NCBI RefSeq assembly: GCF_019798055.1
Contig: NZ_JAHOPH010000028.1
Coordinates: 1 to 49,081 of the forward strand
Source: Salsipaludibacter albus
Lineage (GTDB): Bacteria > Actinomycetota > Nitriliruptoria > Nitriliruptorales > Nitriliruptoraceae
Direction of reading: 5' to 3'
Length of the DNA stretch: 49,081 nt
Shown here: piece by piece, positions 16,931 to 25,351 of the stretch
How positions within the stretch are numbered: position 1 is the first letter of the stretch
How the letters are laid out: each line of letters opens with the position of its first letter
Made by a program: the position numbers and the translations under genes
The notes under the pieces: generated by a model
Database searches by the model: none
The model's input: only the letters and a program-made list of their open reading frames with translations
What the model was told of the DNA's origin: nothing

Positions 16931-17803
16931 ATGTGGATCTCGCGCGAGGCAGCCTTCAGTGACGTCGTCCTGGCCCCGGCCGGGGTGGTCGTCGGTGCCG
17001 GCGTCGTCGGCCTGCTGCGCCTGGTGCCCGGATGGCCCGACGGCCTGGTCGGCACCATCGTCACGGTCGTCCTGGCGATCGTGGTGATGATCGGGTGGCC
17101 GACGTGGCTGGCCCGCCAGCGTGGCGAGACCAGTGCGACACCGGCGCCGCTGGACGCCGGCGACGTCGGCCGGTCGGCCCTGTTGGGCCTGCCGATCGTC
17201 GCCGCGGGCATCCTCAGTTCCCTGGCCGCCGGCCTGCCGCTGGACCGTGCCGCCTTCGGTCGACTGGCCGTGATCCCGGTCAGCCCCGAGGGCATCGCCC
17301 AGATGACCCTGCTGGTCGTCGCCGCGCTGGGAAGCTTCCTGCTGGTCGTGCTGGTCGCCCGCCGGGCAGCGCACGCCTTCCGCTCACCCGACATGTCGGT
17401 CACGGCCGGCCTGCGGACCTACGGGATGGGCTTCGCCGCCGCCGCCGCGGTGCTGCAACTGCTCTTCTCGCTGGCCTACGACCAACCGTTCAGTCGTGGC
17501 CTCGCCGTGGGCGTGGCCTTGGCCGTGACCGTGCTCCTGGCGGACCGGCTGGTCCCGCCCGGGCTGGCCGCCACCCGCGCCGCGATCCTGACCCCGGCGA
17601 TCGTCGCTGCGGCGCTGTGGATCGTGCAGGGCGGGTTCCTGCTGGGCGGACCGCTGCTCCCCCGTCTGGCGGGGGCGGCCACGGCCGGCACGCTGGCGTT
17701 GTGCATGGGCGCCGCCGTGCAGGCCGGCCGGACCTGGGCGACCGCCCTGGTGCCCCTGGCCGCCACGATCTGGCTCCAGACGATCATCCCCGTCTTCGGC
17801 TAG
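16931..17803 (+). CDS. Polytopic membrane protein of unknown function
   Basis: A 290-residue membrane protein with about eight predicted helices and very short loops. Examples are VVVGAGVVGLLRLV, IVTVVLAIVVMIGW, LLGLPIVAAGILSSLAAG, TLLVVAALGSFLLVVLVA, AAAAVLQLLFSLAY, VGVALAVTVLLA, AAALWIVQGGFLL and AGTLALCMGAAV. No transporter or enzyme signature is recognised. The few charged residues lie in loops such as ARRAAHAFRSPDMS. It is divergent from the CinA-like gene and faces ccr. Confidence 0.7.
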   Translation: MWISREAAFSDVVLAPAGVVVGAGVVGLLRLVPGWPDGLVGTIVTVVLAIVVMIGWPTWLARQRGETSATPAPLDAGDVGRSALLGLPIVAAGILSSLAAGLPLDRAAFGRLAVIPVSPEGIAQMTLLVVAALGSFLLVVLVARRAAHAFRSPDMSVTAGLRTYGMGFAAAAAVLQLLFSLAYDQPFSRGLAVGVALAVTVLLADRLVPPGLAATRAAILTPAIVAAALWIVQGGFLLGGPLLPRLAGAATAGTLALCMGAAVQAGRTWATALVPLAATIWLQTIIPVFG

Positions 17804-17840
17804 CGCGACGTGCACGCCCGCCCGGCGGGGTGCGCCCGAG

Positions 17841-19181
17841 TCAGGCCAGGGTCTTCCAGTGGTCGATGTCGTCGCGATGGGCGGCGCGCAGGTCGTGGTC
17901 GCGCACGCCCAGGCCCTCCTCGGCCGCCCCGACCAGGATGCCGACCTTGCCGGTGTGGAGGTTGTGGTGCACCTGGTGGGCCGCCTCGCCGACCTCGTGA
18001 AGCGGGTGGGTGGCCGAAAGGATCGGGTGGATCATTCCGCGGGCGACCAGCCGGTTGGCCTCCCATGCCTCGTTGTAGTTCGCGAAGTGCGAGCCGAGGA
18101 TGTTCTTGAGGTTCATCCACAGGTACCGGTTGTCGTAGCGGTGCTCGTAGCCGGTCGTGGAGGCGCAGGTGACGATCGTGCCCCCCTTGCGGGCCACGAA
18201 CACGCTGGCGCCGAACGTCGCCCGGCCCGGGTGCTCGAAGACGATGTCGGGGTCCGCCCCGACGAGTTCGCGGATCCGGCTGCCGAAGCGGCGGTACTCG
18301 TCGAAGTCGGGCTCGCCGTCGTCGGTCCAGAAGGCGTAGCCCTCGGCTCTGCGGTCGATGACGTGCTCCACACCCAGGTCGTGCAGCAGCGCCACCTTCT
18401 CGGGTGACGACACGACGCACACCGGGATGCCGCCACCGTTGAGGACGAACTGGGTGGCGAACCCACCCAGTCCGCCCGTGGCACCCCACACGAGCACGAT
18501 GTCGCCCTGCTTCATGCGGGCCTCGTTCTGGCCGACCAGCATCCGGTACGAGGTCGCCATCACCAGGCCGAGTGACCCCGCCTCCTCCCACGTGAGGTGG
18601 GTCGGCATGGGCATCAGCTGGTTGGCCTTGACCATCGACACCTCGGCGAGCGCCCCGAAGTTGGTCTCGAACCCCCAGATGCGCTGGGAGCTGTCCAGCA
18701 TCGAGTCGTCGTGGCCCTCCGGACCCTCCATGTCGACGTAGTTGCAGTGGACGGTGACCCGGTCCCCGGGCCGCCAGCGGGTCACGCCCGGCCCCGTACG
18801 CAGGACCACGCCCGCCGCGTCCGAGCCGACGATGTGGTAGGGAAGGTCGTGACGTGCACCGAGATCTCCCTCACGCGCGAAGCGCTCGAGGAAACCGAAG
18901 GTGGACACGGGCTCGAAGATCGACGTCCACACCGTGTTGAAGTTGATCGCCGACGCCATCGGCGCGATCAGCACCTCGTTGGGGCCGAGCGGTGGGATCG
19001 GGACCTCGTCGACGTGGAGCGACTCGCGCGGGTCCTTGTCACGGGTGTCGAGCCCGTCGAACATCCCGACCTCGGACTTGCGCACCACGGCGGCCCGCAT
19101 CGTGTCGGGCAGCTCCAGGCCCGCGAGGGTGTCGCCGTCGGCGTCGGCGGCGATGGCGTCGTGGATCTCCTGCATGCTCAC
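17841..19181 (-). CDS. ccr: Crotonyl-CoA carboxylase/reductase
   Basis: A 446-residue MDR-family enzyme that reductively carboxylates crotonyl-CoA to ethylmalonyl-CoA with NADPH and CO2, the key step of the ethylmalonyl-CoA pathway. The NADPH fold is shown by VLVWGATGGLGGFATQF. Residues known to bind CO2 in this family appear conserved: Asn in INFNTVW, Phe-Glu in WGFETNFG, and His in GSHFAN. The enzyme therefore looks carboxylating rather than a plain enoyl reductase. The start is GTG 19181 (MSMQEIHDAI), matching the usual N-terminus; a longer frame opens at 19229. Other pathway genes are not in the window. It is divergent from the RiPP-like locus. Confidence 0.9.
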   Translation of the reverse strand: MSMQEIHDAIAADADGDTLAGLELPDTMRAAVVRKSEVGMFDGLDTRDKDPRESLHVDEVPIPPLGPNEVLIAPMASAINFNTVWTSIFEPVSTFGFLERFAREGDLGARHDLPYHIVGSDAAGVVLRTGPGVTRWRPGDRVTVHCNYVDMEGPEGHDDSMLDSSQRIWGFETNFGALAEVSMVKANQLMPMPTHLTWEEAGSLGLVMATSYRMLVGQNEARMKQGDIVLVWGATGGLGGFATQFVLNGGGIPVCVVSSPEKVALLHDLGVEHVIDRRAEGYAFWTDDGEPDFDEYRRFGSRIRELVGADPDIVFEHPGRATFGASVFVARKGGTIVTCASTTGYEHRYDNRYLWMNLKNILGSHFANYNEAWEANRLVARGMIHPILSATHPLHEVGEAAHQVHHNLHTGKVGILVGAAEEGLGVRDHDLRAAHRDDIDHWKTLA

Positions 19182-19378
19182 GGCGGCGTCCTGGTCGGCG
19201 TCCGAAGCGACGCTAGCTGCAGCAAGCACCCCGGGAACTCGATGTCGACGTCAGGTTCGACCGTGCTCGGCCCCCCCGTGGGTATCAGCCCATGCGCGAT
19301 GGCCCTCCCGTGGTGGAGGGCCGCCAGGTCCTCCGGGCGCCTCGACGGTGCCCGCGAGCATCGACCAGGGGCACGACC

Positions 19379-19588
19379 ATGCCAGAACGCTTCGAACGCG
19401 CGACCAGCACGACGATCCACGTGAGCCTGCCGGCCAGGGTGGCCCACGACCTCGACACCTTCACCAAGGTCCAGGCCTCGATCCTGGACCGGCTCGGCTG
19501 TGGTGGCTGCACCAGTGGCTACGACATCAGGTGGGGACTCGAGGACCGCTTCCGGGTCACCAAGGACCTGGAAGTGCTGGCCCAGTGA
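19379..19588 (+). CDS. Candidate MNIO-modified RiPP precursor peptide
   Basis: A 69-residue peptide encoded directly before, and overlapping, a DUF692/MNIO enzyme gene (stop TGA shares bases with the enzyme's GTG). It has a 35-residue leader-like N-terminal half (TTIHVSLPARVAHDLDTF), then the only two cysteines in LGCGGCTSGYDIRW (Cys41, Cys44), and a charged C-terminal segment. MNIO enzymes are known to modify cysteine-containing precursor peptides, so position and cysteine pair make it the likely substrate. AGGGG seven bases before ATG 19379 supports the start. The modification, and whether the peptide is cleaved or exported, are unknown. There is no signal peptide, unlike bufferins. Confidence 0.7.
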   Translation: MPERFERATSTTIHVSLPARVAHDLDTFTKVQASILDRLGCGGCTSGYDIRWGLEDRFRVTKDLEVLAQ

Positions 19589-21027
19589 CCACGCTGCCTG
19601 CGCTCGGCGTGGGCGCGATCTTCGTCCCCGGTCTCGAGCCACTGCTCGCGGCCGGGAACGGGCTGCTCGACTACGTCGAGATCGAGCCACAGACGTTCTG
19701 GTTCGGCGACCGGAAGGGTGGCGGCGTCGGCGAGCGGGTCGAGGCCGTCGTCGCGGCCGCCGGGGTGGACCATCGCCCTGCCCTCGTCCACGGGGTGGGG
19801 TGCCCGGTCGGTGGAAGTGCCCCACCCCCCGTGGACGACCTGGCCAACCTCGCCGCGTTCGCGGACCGGGTCGACGCACCCTGGGTCAGCGAGCACCTCA
19901 GCTTCACCGCGGTCGACGACGCCGACGGGACCGACTGGACGGGGCTGCTGCTGCCACCGCCCCAGACCGCCGCGGGAGCCGAGCACGTCGCCGGGACGAT
20001 CCGGGACGTCCGGGCCCGACTCGATCGCCCCTTCGCCTTCGAGACCGGCGTGAACTACCTGCCAGAGACCCCGGGCGACCTGGCCGACGGCGTGTTCTGG
20101 CGGCGCGTCGCCGAGGCTGCGGACTGTGGCATCCTCCTCGACCTCCACAACGTCTGGTGCAACGCCCGCAACGGTCGCCAGCCACTCGACGACCTGTTCG
20201 ACGACCTGCCCCTGGACCGGGTCTGGGAACTGCACCTCGCGGCCGGCGAGCAGCGTGACGGGGTGTGGCTGGACGCCCACGACGGGCTGGTCGACCCCGA
20301 ACTGCTCGCCATCGCGGCGGACCTGGTGCCCCGCCTGCCCGGCCTGCGGGCGATCACGTTCGAGATCATGCCCGAGTACTTCCACGTCGGCGGGTTCACC
20401 ACCAGGGAGGTGCGGGGCCAGCTGGGTCGTCTCCACGACCTGTGGGACCTGCGTCGTCCCGGAGTCGGCCGCGGGGCCCGAGGCGGGGAGCAGGAACGAC
20501 GGACCCGTCGGATCGGGGCCGACCCGCCCGCCGGCGTCCACGAGCGCGAGCGCGAACGGGTCCTCGCGGCCCGGGTCACCGACCGACCCGATGCACCGGC
20601 CGGCGACGACGGCGACGACGACGAGCGTGACCGCATCGCCGTCATGCAGGACCTGGTACGGGCGGTGCGGCGCGGGCTGGCCGTCAGTGCGTTGCCCCTG
20701 ACCCTGCGACTGCTCCGCCTCGAGCTGGGCCGCGACGAGGTGGAGCGGCTGTTCCGGCTCCACTGGGCCGCCCGTCCGCCCCAGCAGTACGCGGACCGCG
20801 AAGGGGCCGAGTTCGCACGGACCGTGCAGGCCGAGGTGGGCGACCGGGTGGCGCACCTGGGCTCGGTGGTCGCGTGGGAGCTCGCCGTGATCGACCAGGC
20901 CCGCCACGGCGGGAGCCGGACGGTCGACCTCACCTGCGAGCCGCTGGCCCTGCTGGAACCGCTGGGTCGGGGCGACCACCCCGGCGCCCTCCCCGTCGCA
21001 CCCCACCGGGTGACCGTGACGCCCTGA
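19585..21027 (+). CDS. DUF692 (MNIO) oxidative enzyme fused to a C-terminal partner-like domain
   Basis: A 480-residue protein. Residues 1-300 are a DUF692 TIM-barrel, the multinuclear non-heme iron oxidase family that includes MbnB and TglH. Likely iron ligands are seen in order: DYVEIEPQ (29-36), VHGVG (68-72), SEHLSF (102-107), FETG (152-155), LLDLHNVWCNA (184-194), ELHLAAG (215-221), DAHDG (230-234) and TFEIMPE. A charged linker follows to about 350. A 130-residue alpha-helical C-terminal domain comes next, with LRLLRLELGRDEVERLF and HLGSVVAWELAVIDQA. It resembles the DUF2063/BufC-type partner that normally is a separate protein. GTG 19585 overlaps the precursor stop. No separate partner gene or exporter is adjacent. 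Confidence 0.8.
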   Translation: MTTLPALGVGAIFVPGLEPLLAAGNGLLDYVEIEPQTFWFGDRKGGGVGERVEAVVAAAGVDHRPALVHGVGCPVGGSAPPPVDDLANLAAFADRVDAPWVSEHLSFTAVDDADGTDWTGLLLPPPQTAAGAEHVAGTIRDVRARLDRPFAFETGVNYLPETPGDLADGVFWRRVAEAADCGILLDLHNVWCNARNGRQPLDDLFDDLPLDRVWELHLAAGEQRDGVWLDAHDGLVDPELLAIAADLVPRLPGLRAITFEIMPEYFHVGGFTTREVRGQLGRLHDLWDLRRPGVGRGARGGEQERRTRRIGADPPAGVHERERERVLAARVTDRPDAPAGDDGDDDERDRIAVMQDLVRAVRRGLAVSALPLTLRLLRLELGRDEVERLFRLHWAARPPQQYADREGAEFARTVQAEVGDRVAHLGSVVAWELAVIDQARHGGSRTVDLTCEPLALLEPLGRGDHPGALPVAPHRVTVTP

Positions 21028-21039
21028 CCGCCGAGTGGG

Positions 21040-21059
21040 GACGCCGCCCTGTCGGCGTC
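21040..21059. terminator. Hairpin between convergent MNIO and BTAD-regulator genes
   Basis: GACGCCG (21040-21046) and CGGCGTC (21053-21059) are perfect arms around a 6-base loop, placed just after the rightward stop and at the end of the leftward gene. It can serve both directions. There is no T-tract, as usual in such genomes. Confidence 0.5.
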
Positions 21060-24000
21060 AGGTCGACGGGCGACGGCGGGTCGCGACGACGCGCAACCTG
21101 GTGGCCAGCGCGGTGAGGTCGGGCTCGACCCCGTCAACGCCCGACCCCGCCCGCGTCGCCCACCGAGCGACGCCGGCGGCGAGCCGATCGCCACCGAACA
21201 CGAGCAGGCTGGGGTCGTGGCGGCTGGCGAGGGTCGCGGCGTCCGAGGCCCCGGCGTCGTCCTCCGCCGCTGCGAGCACCTCCACGCACACTGCCAGCAG
21301 GTGCCACTGGAGTGCCACGGGCACCTTCTCGGGCGGGGTCTGCAGCAGCAGCTCGGCTGCCTCGGCCGGGTCGTCGGCCCGCATCGCAGCCTCCGCCAGG
21401 CCGATCCGGACCCGCTGGACGGACTCGCGGTCGCCCACCCGACGGGCCTCCCGGATCGCCACCTGCCCGACCTCCCGCGCCCGGTCGAGCTCCCCACGGG
21501 CGACGTGGATCGTCAGCAGGGTCTCGAGTGCGACCCACCGGTCACGGGCGAACGGCAACCGGTCGAACGTCGCGAGGCTCGCCCTCGCCTCGGCCAGCGC
21601 GGTGTCGGTGTCGCCACGCATCAGGGCCAGGTGGGCGAGGTTGTTGCGCACGCTGGCTTCCTCCCAACGGGGGCCGTGGCGCGCCAGCACGGCCAGTGCG
21701 TCTCGGTTGGCCTGTTCGCTGGACGAGGGGTCACCCGCCGTCGCGGCGACGACCGCGCCCCGGACCCGCATCTCGGCGGCCAGGACGTCGCGGCCCAGCG
21801 CGTCGTAGGCACGGGCGGCGCGGTCGGCCGCCGACGCCGCCTCGTCGAGGGCGCCGTCGTCCAGGGCGACGATCCAGCGCGCCACGTCCAGTTCAGGAGG
21901 ATCGGCCGGCAGGTCGACCGACTCGGCCGCCCGCAGGGCGCCGCGCGCACCCAATGGGTCGCCCAGGGTCGCGCGCACGAGGGCGAGGTGGGACAGCACC
22001 CGGACTCGGTCCACGGAGTCCGGCCCGCCGGCGGCGACCTGGAGCCAACGGGCGGCCGTGCGGGTCGCCGCCACCCCCCACCACCAGCGCCACAGGTCGA
22101 GCACCAGCGTGCGCAGTGCCCGGTGGTCCTCCAGGTCGCGAAACGTCCGCAGGGAACGCTCGACGTCGGCCTCCAGCTCTGCCAGGCGTCGGGTCGCCGA
22201 CGCCTGGGACGAGGTCTCCAGCGCCGCGGAGGCGACCGCCACCTCGGCGGCGTGGTGGTCAGCATGGCGACGCCGGACCGGGTCGCCCCGGCCAGACGAC
22301 GCCAACTCGTCGGCAGCCCAGCGGCGCACGGTCTCGAGGAGTCCGAATGCCCCGACACCGTCAGGCGTCGGGACGCGACGCAGGAGGGCGTGGTCGACCA
22401 GCACGATCAGTCGGTCCAGCTGCGCGGGGGGGCTGATGGCCGTGATCGCCTCGAGCCGCGCGGGGGCGGCGAAGACGCCCAGTGCCAGCAGGAGGTCGCG
22501 GGTCGGCCGGTCCAGACGGGCCACGCTCCATGCAACGGTCGCCCGGAGGGTCTGCTGGCGCTCGGGCAGGTCGTGGAGCACCCCCAGCGCGTCCATGCGC
22601 GCGGTGAGGTCGGTCTCCAGCCGCGACGGGGTCGTGCCTCGCAGCCGGGCCGCGGCCAGCTCGAGCGCCAGCGGCAGCCCGTCCAGGCGAGTCGCGATCC
22701 GCCCCAGCGCAGCATCGTCGTCGAGGTCCGTGGCCCCCATCTCCCGGGCTCGACCACGCAGGAAGTCGACCGCGGACACCTCACCCTCGCTGGTGGTCGA
22801 CCCCAGGGGCTCGACGGCCTGGACCCGCTCGGTCCGCAGGTTCAGGACCGCCCTGCTGGTCACCAGCACCTGGACGCCGTCCCCCGCGGCCAGCAGCCGG
22901 GTGAAGACCGGCGTCGCCGCCAGGAGGTGCTCCACGTTGTCGACGACGACCAGGACGCGGCGGTCGGAGAGCCCCGCCGCCAGCACCTCCATCGGCGAAC
23001 CACGCTCCGGCAGGTCGGCTGCGCGCACCATCGCCGCCGGGAGGTCGGCAGGATCGTCGATCCGGGCGCCGTCCACCACGATGGCGGGCTCGGGGAACAG
23101 GGCGGCGACACGATCCACCACCTCCAGGGCCAGCCGGGTCTTGCCGACCCCACCGGGCCCCCACAGCGTCAGGAGCCGGACGCGGTCCTCCACCAGGGCC
23201 TCGACGGCCGCGGTCACGGCGGCACGACGTCCCAGGAACGGCGTGGGCACCGGGTGCAGGAGGGACGACCAGGCATCGGCCGCCGCGTGCTCCCCTCGCG
23301 CCGGAGTGGCAGCCGGGGGGTCCGATGACGGCGACCGGTCGGCCACCGGGAGGTCGTGGCGCACGACCCCGGTGACCAGGGCACGGAAGGCCGGACTGGG
23401 GTCGAGCCCGTCGGCGGCGAGCGCCTCGACCGTCCGGCGGTGCGCCGCGAGGGCGTCGACCGACCGCCCGTCGGCGTACAGGGCATGCACGAGCGAGGTC
23501 GCCACGGACTCGTCCTGCGGGTGCCCGTCGGCCAGGCCGGCCAGGACCCGGGCACCACGCGCGGGTCGTCCGGCCGCGACCAGGGCGTCGCCGAGGCGCT
23601 GGCGCCCGTCCCGGGCGAGGCGCTCGTAGTGCTCGCGCAGGACCTCGGCCGGCGTGCCCTCCAGCTCGGCCAGCGCGGACGGTGTCCACCACTGCAGCGC
23701 GTGCTCGAGCAGCTCGGCGGCCTCACTCGGGGGCCGGCGCGTGGCCAGGTCGAGTGCGTGTTCGAACCGGCTCGCATCGACCTGACGGGGGTCGACCTCG
23801 AGCTGGTAGCCGTTGGCGATCCTGCTGATGGTCGCCAGGTCGGCCAACTGGCGTCGCAGCGTGGAGACCCGCACCTGGAGCGACTTGCGTGCCGAGTCAC
23901 CGAGGTCGGGCCACAGGTCGTCGAGCAGCCGTGTGTCGGTCACGGGGTGTCCGACGTCGACCAGCAGGCGGGTCAGCAGGGCCCGCTCGCGGGCACCCGT

Positions 24001-24084
24001 GATCGCCACGACCCCACCGTCGGCGGCACGCACCTGCAGGGGTCGCAGGATCTGGAACTGCGGGGGCGCTTCCACCGGATCCAC
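21058..24084 (-). CDS. AfsR/SARP-type transcriptional regulator with BTAD and NTPase domains
   Basis: A protein of about 1008 residues. Order: an OmpR-like winged helix (LQVRAADGGVVAITG, then SLQVRVSTLRRQLAD) to about residue 100, a bacterial transcriptional activation domain to about 250, an NB-ARC/STAND NTPase with Walker A GPGGVGKT near 310 and Walker B VLVVVDNVEHLL, a winged-helix segment, then a TPR-like C-terminal half. Such proteins activate antibiotic and other specialised-metabolism genes. GTG 24084 is used; GTG 24075 is possible and neither has a good ribosome binding site. It is divergent from a methyltransferase gene and convergent with the MNIO locus, so either could be a target; this is inference. 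Confidence 0.85.
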   Translation of the reverse strand: MDPVEAPPQFQILRPLQVRAADGGVVAITGARERALLTRLLVDVGHPVTDTRLLDDLWPDLGDSARKSLQVRVSTLRRQLADLATISRIANGYQLEVDPRQVDASRFEHALDLATRRPPSEAAELLEHALQWWTPSALAELEGTPAEVLREHYERLARDGRQRLGDALVAAGRPARGARVLAGLADGHPQDESVATSLVHALYADGRSVDALAAHRRTVEALAADGLDPSPAFRALVTGVVRHDLPVADRSPSSDPPAATPARGEHAAADAWSSLLHPVPTPFLGRRAAVTAAVEALVEDRVRLLTLWGPGGVGKTRLALEVVDRVAALFPEPAIVVDGARIDDPADLPAAMVRAADLPERGSPMEVLAAGLSDRRVLVVVDNVEHLLAATPVFTRLLAAGDGVQVLVTSRAVLNLRTERVQAVEPLGSTTSEGEVSAVDFLRGRAREMGATDLDDDAALGRIATRLDGLPLALELAAARLRGTTPSRLETDLTARMDALGVLHDLPERQQTLRATVAWSVARLDRPTRDLLLALGVFAAPARLEAITAISPPAQLDRLIVLVDHALLRRVPTPDGVGAFGLLETVRRWAADELASSGRGDPVRRRHADHHAAEVAVASAALETSSQASATRRLAELEADVERSLRTFRDLEDHRALRTLVLDLWRWWWGVAATRTAARWLQVAAGGPDSVDRVRVLSHLALVRATLGDPLGARGALRAAESVDLPADPPELDVARWIVALDDGALDEAASAADRAARAYDALGRDVLAAEMRVRGAVVAATAGDPSSSEQANRDALAVLARHGPRWEEASVRNNLAHLALMRGDTDTALAEARASLATFDRLPFARDRWVALETLLTIHVARGELDRAREVGQVAIREARRVGDRESVQRVRIGLAEAAMRADDPAEAAELLLQTPPEKVPVALQWHLLAVCVEVLAAAEDDAGASDAATLASRHDPSLLVFGGDRLAAGVARWATRAGSGVDGVEPDLTALATRLRVVATRRRPST

Positions 24085-24205
24085 GCTACTCGGACGGCGG
24101 TCGTAGGCGAACGGTAGGCGCTCCGTGGGTGGGCCCCCACACCATGCGAGTCCACGCGGGGCCCGATGCCCCGACCCACGACTGCCCATCATCGGAGCCA
24201 TCCAC

Positions 24206-25279
24206 ATGACCGACGTCCTCACCCCAACCTCCACCAGCGACCACGTCGCCGAGCGCGTGCTCGCCAGCGCACTGGGCGCCATCGACACCCTGTCCATCGC
24301 CCTCGGGGACCGCCTGGGCTGGTACGACGCCCTGGCCGAGCGAGGCGCGTGCACGCCCAGCGAGCTCGCCGGTGCCACGGGGACCAGCGTCCGCTACGCA
24401 CGGGAGTGGCTCGAACAGCAGGCCACCACCGGGCTCCTCGAGGTCGAGGAGGGCGATCCCCGGCGCTTCCGGATGTCTCCCGCCGTGGCCGAGGTCATGA
24501 CCGACCGGACCAGCCTGGCGCACGTCGCCCCGCTGGCCCGCATGCTGGCCGCGGCCGGCGCCAGGTTCCACGACCTGGTCGATGCCTACCGCGCCGACAC
24601 GGGCGTGTCCTGGGAGGACTTCGGGGTCGACATGCGCGAGTCGCAGTCCGACATGAACCGGCCGTGGTTCGAACACGAACTGGCGGGCGCACTGGCCGGC
24701 ACCCCGATCGCCCCGCTGCTCGCACGCCCCGACGCCTCCATCGCGGACGTGGGTTGCGGCGGCGGCTGGTCGTCGATCGCCCTGGCCGTCGCCCACCCGG
24801 ATGCGACCGTGGTCGGCTACGACGTGGACGCGCCCTCGATCGAGCTGGCGCGACGCAACGCCGCCGATGCGGGGGTCGCCGACCGGGTCCGCTTCGAGGT
24901 GGCCGACGTCGGCCGCGAGCACCTGCCCGGGGGCCACGACGTCGTGTTCGCCTTCGAGTGCGTCCACGACATGCCCCGACCCGTCGAGGTGCTGGCCGCG
25001 ATGCGTCGCATGACGGCGCCCGACGGCGCGGTGGTCGTGATGGACGAGGCCGTGGCCGACGAGCTGCAGGCTCCCGGCGACGAGGTCGAGCGGCTGATGT
25101 ACGGGTTCTCGTTGCTGGTGTGCCTGCCCGACGGCAAGTCCGGCGAGGACAGCGCAGCCACCGGCACGGTCATCCGGCGGTCGATCCTGCGCGAGTACGC
25201 CCGCGCAGCGGGCTTCGACGACCTGCAGGAACTCGCCACCGGCGAGTTCGGCTTCTTCCGCTTCTACCACCTGGCCTGA
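24206..25279 (+). CDS. SAM-dependent methyltransferase with N-terminal winged helix
   Basis: A 357-residue class I methyltransferase. Residues 1-100 form a winged-helix dimerisation part (LGAIDTLSIALGDRLGWYDAL, TGTSVRYAREWLEQQATTGLL), as in plant-type O-methyltransferases and related bacterial proteins. The SAM fold follows, with motif I ADVGCGGGWSSIALA and motif II GYDVDAPSIELAR. A partly hydrophobic pocket region is at FAFECVHDMPRPVEVL. ATG 24206 follows GGAG. It diverges from the BTAD regulator with 121 bases between, which probably contain shared control sites. The methyl acceptor is not evident. Confidence 0.85.
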   Translation: MTDVLTPTSTSDHVAERVLASALGAIDTLSIALGDRLGWYDALAERGACTPSELAGATGTSVRYAREWLEQQATTGLLEVEEGDPRRFRMSPAVAEVMTDRTSLAHVAPLARMLAAAGARFHDLVDAYRADTGVSWEDFGVDMRESQSDMNRPWFEHELAGALAGTPIAPLLARPDASIADVGCGGGWSSIALAVAHPDATVVGYDVDAPSIELARRNAADAGVADRVRFEVADVGREHLPGGHDVVFAFECVHDMPRPVEVLAAMRRMTAPDGAVVVMDEAVADELQAPGDEVERLMYGFSLLVCLPDGKSGEDSAATGTVIRRSILREYARAAGFDDLQELATGEFGFFRFYHLA

Positions 25280-25331
25280 GACCCGACGCGCGCGGCAAGG
25301 GTGGCGCGGGTCCGGCTCGCGCACCTGTGTC

Positions 25332-25347
25332 GTCGGCCCGGGCCGAC
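25332..25347. terminator. Hairpin between methyltransferase and fxsA
   Basis: GTCGGCC and GGCCGAC lie back to back in the 72-base gap between two convergent genes. The stem has a very tight centre, so the real loop would open a few pairs. A two-way terminator is the likely role. Confidence 0.4.
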
Positions 25348-25351
25348 CGGT

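Noticed and set aside
21217-23328. Rightward open frame opposite the BTAD regulator
   Set aside because: It is shadow of a gene with clear winged-helix, BTAD and NTPase motifs on the other strand.
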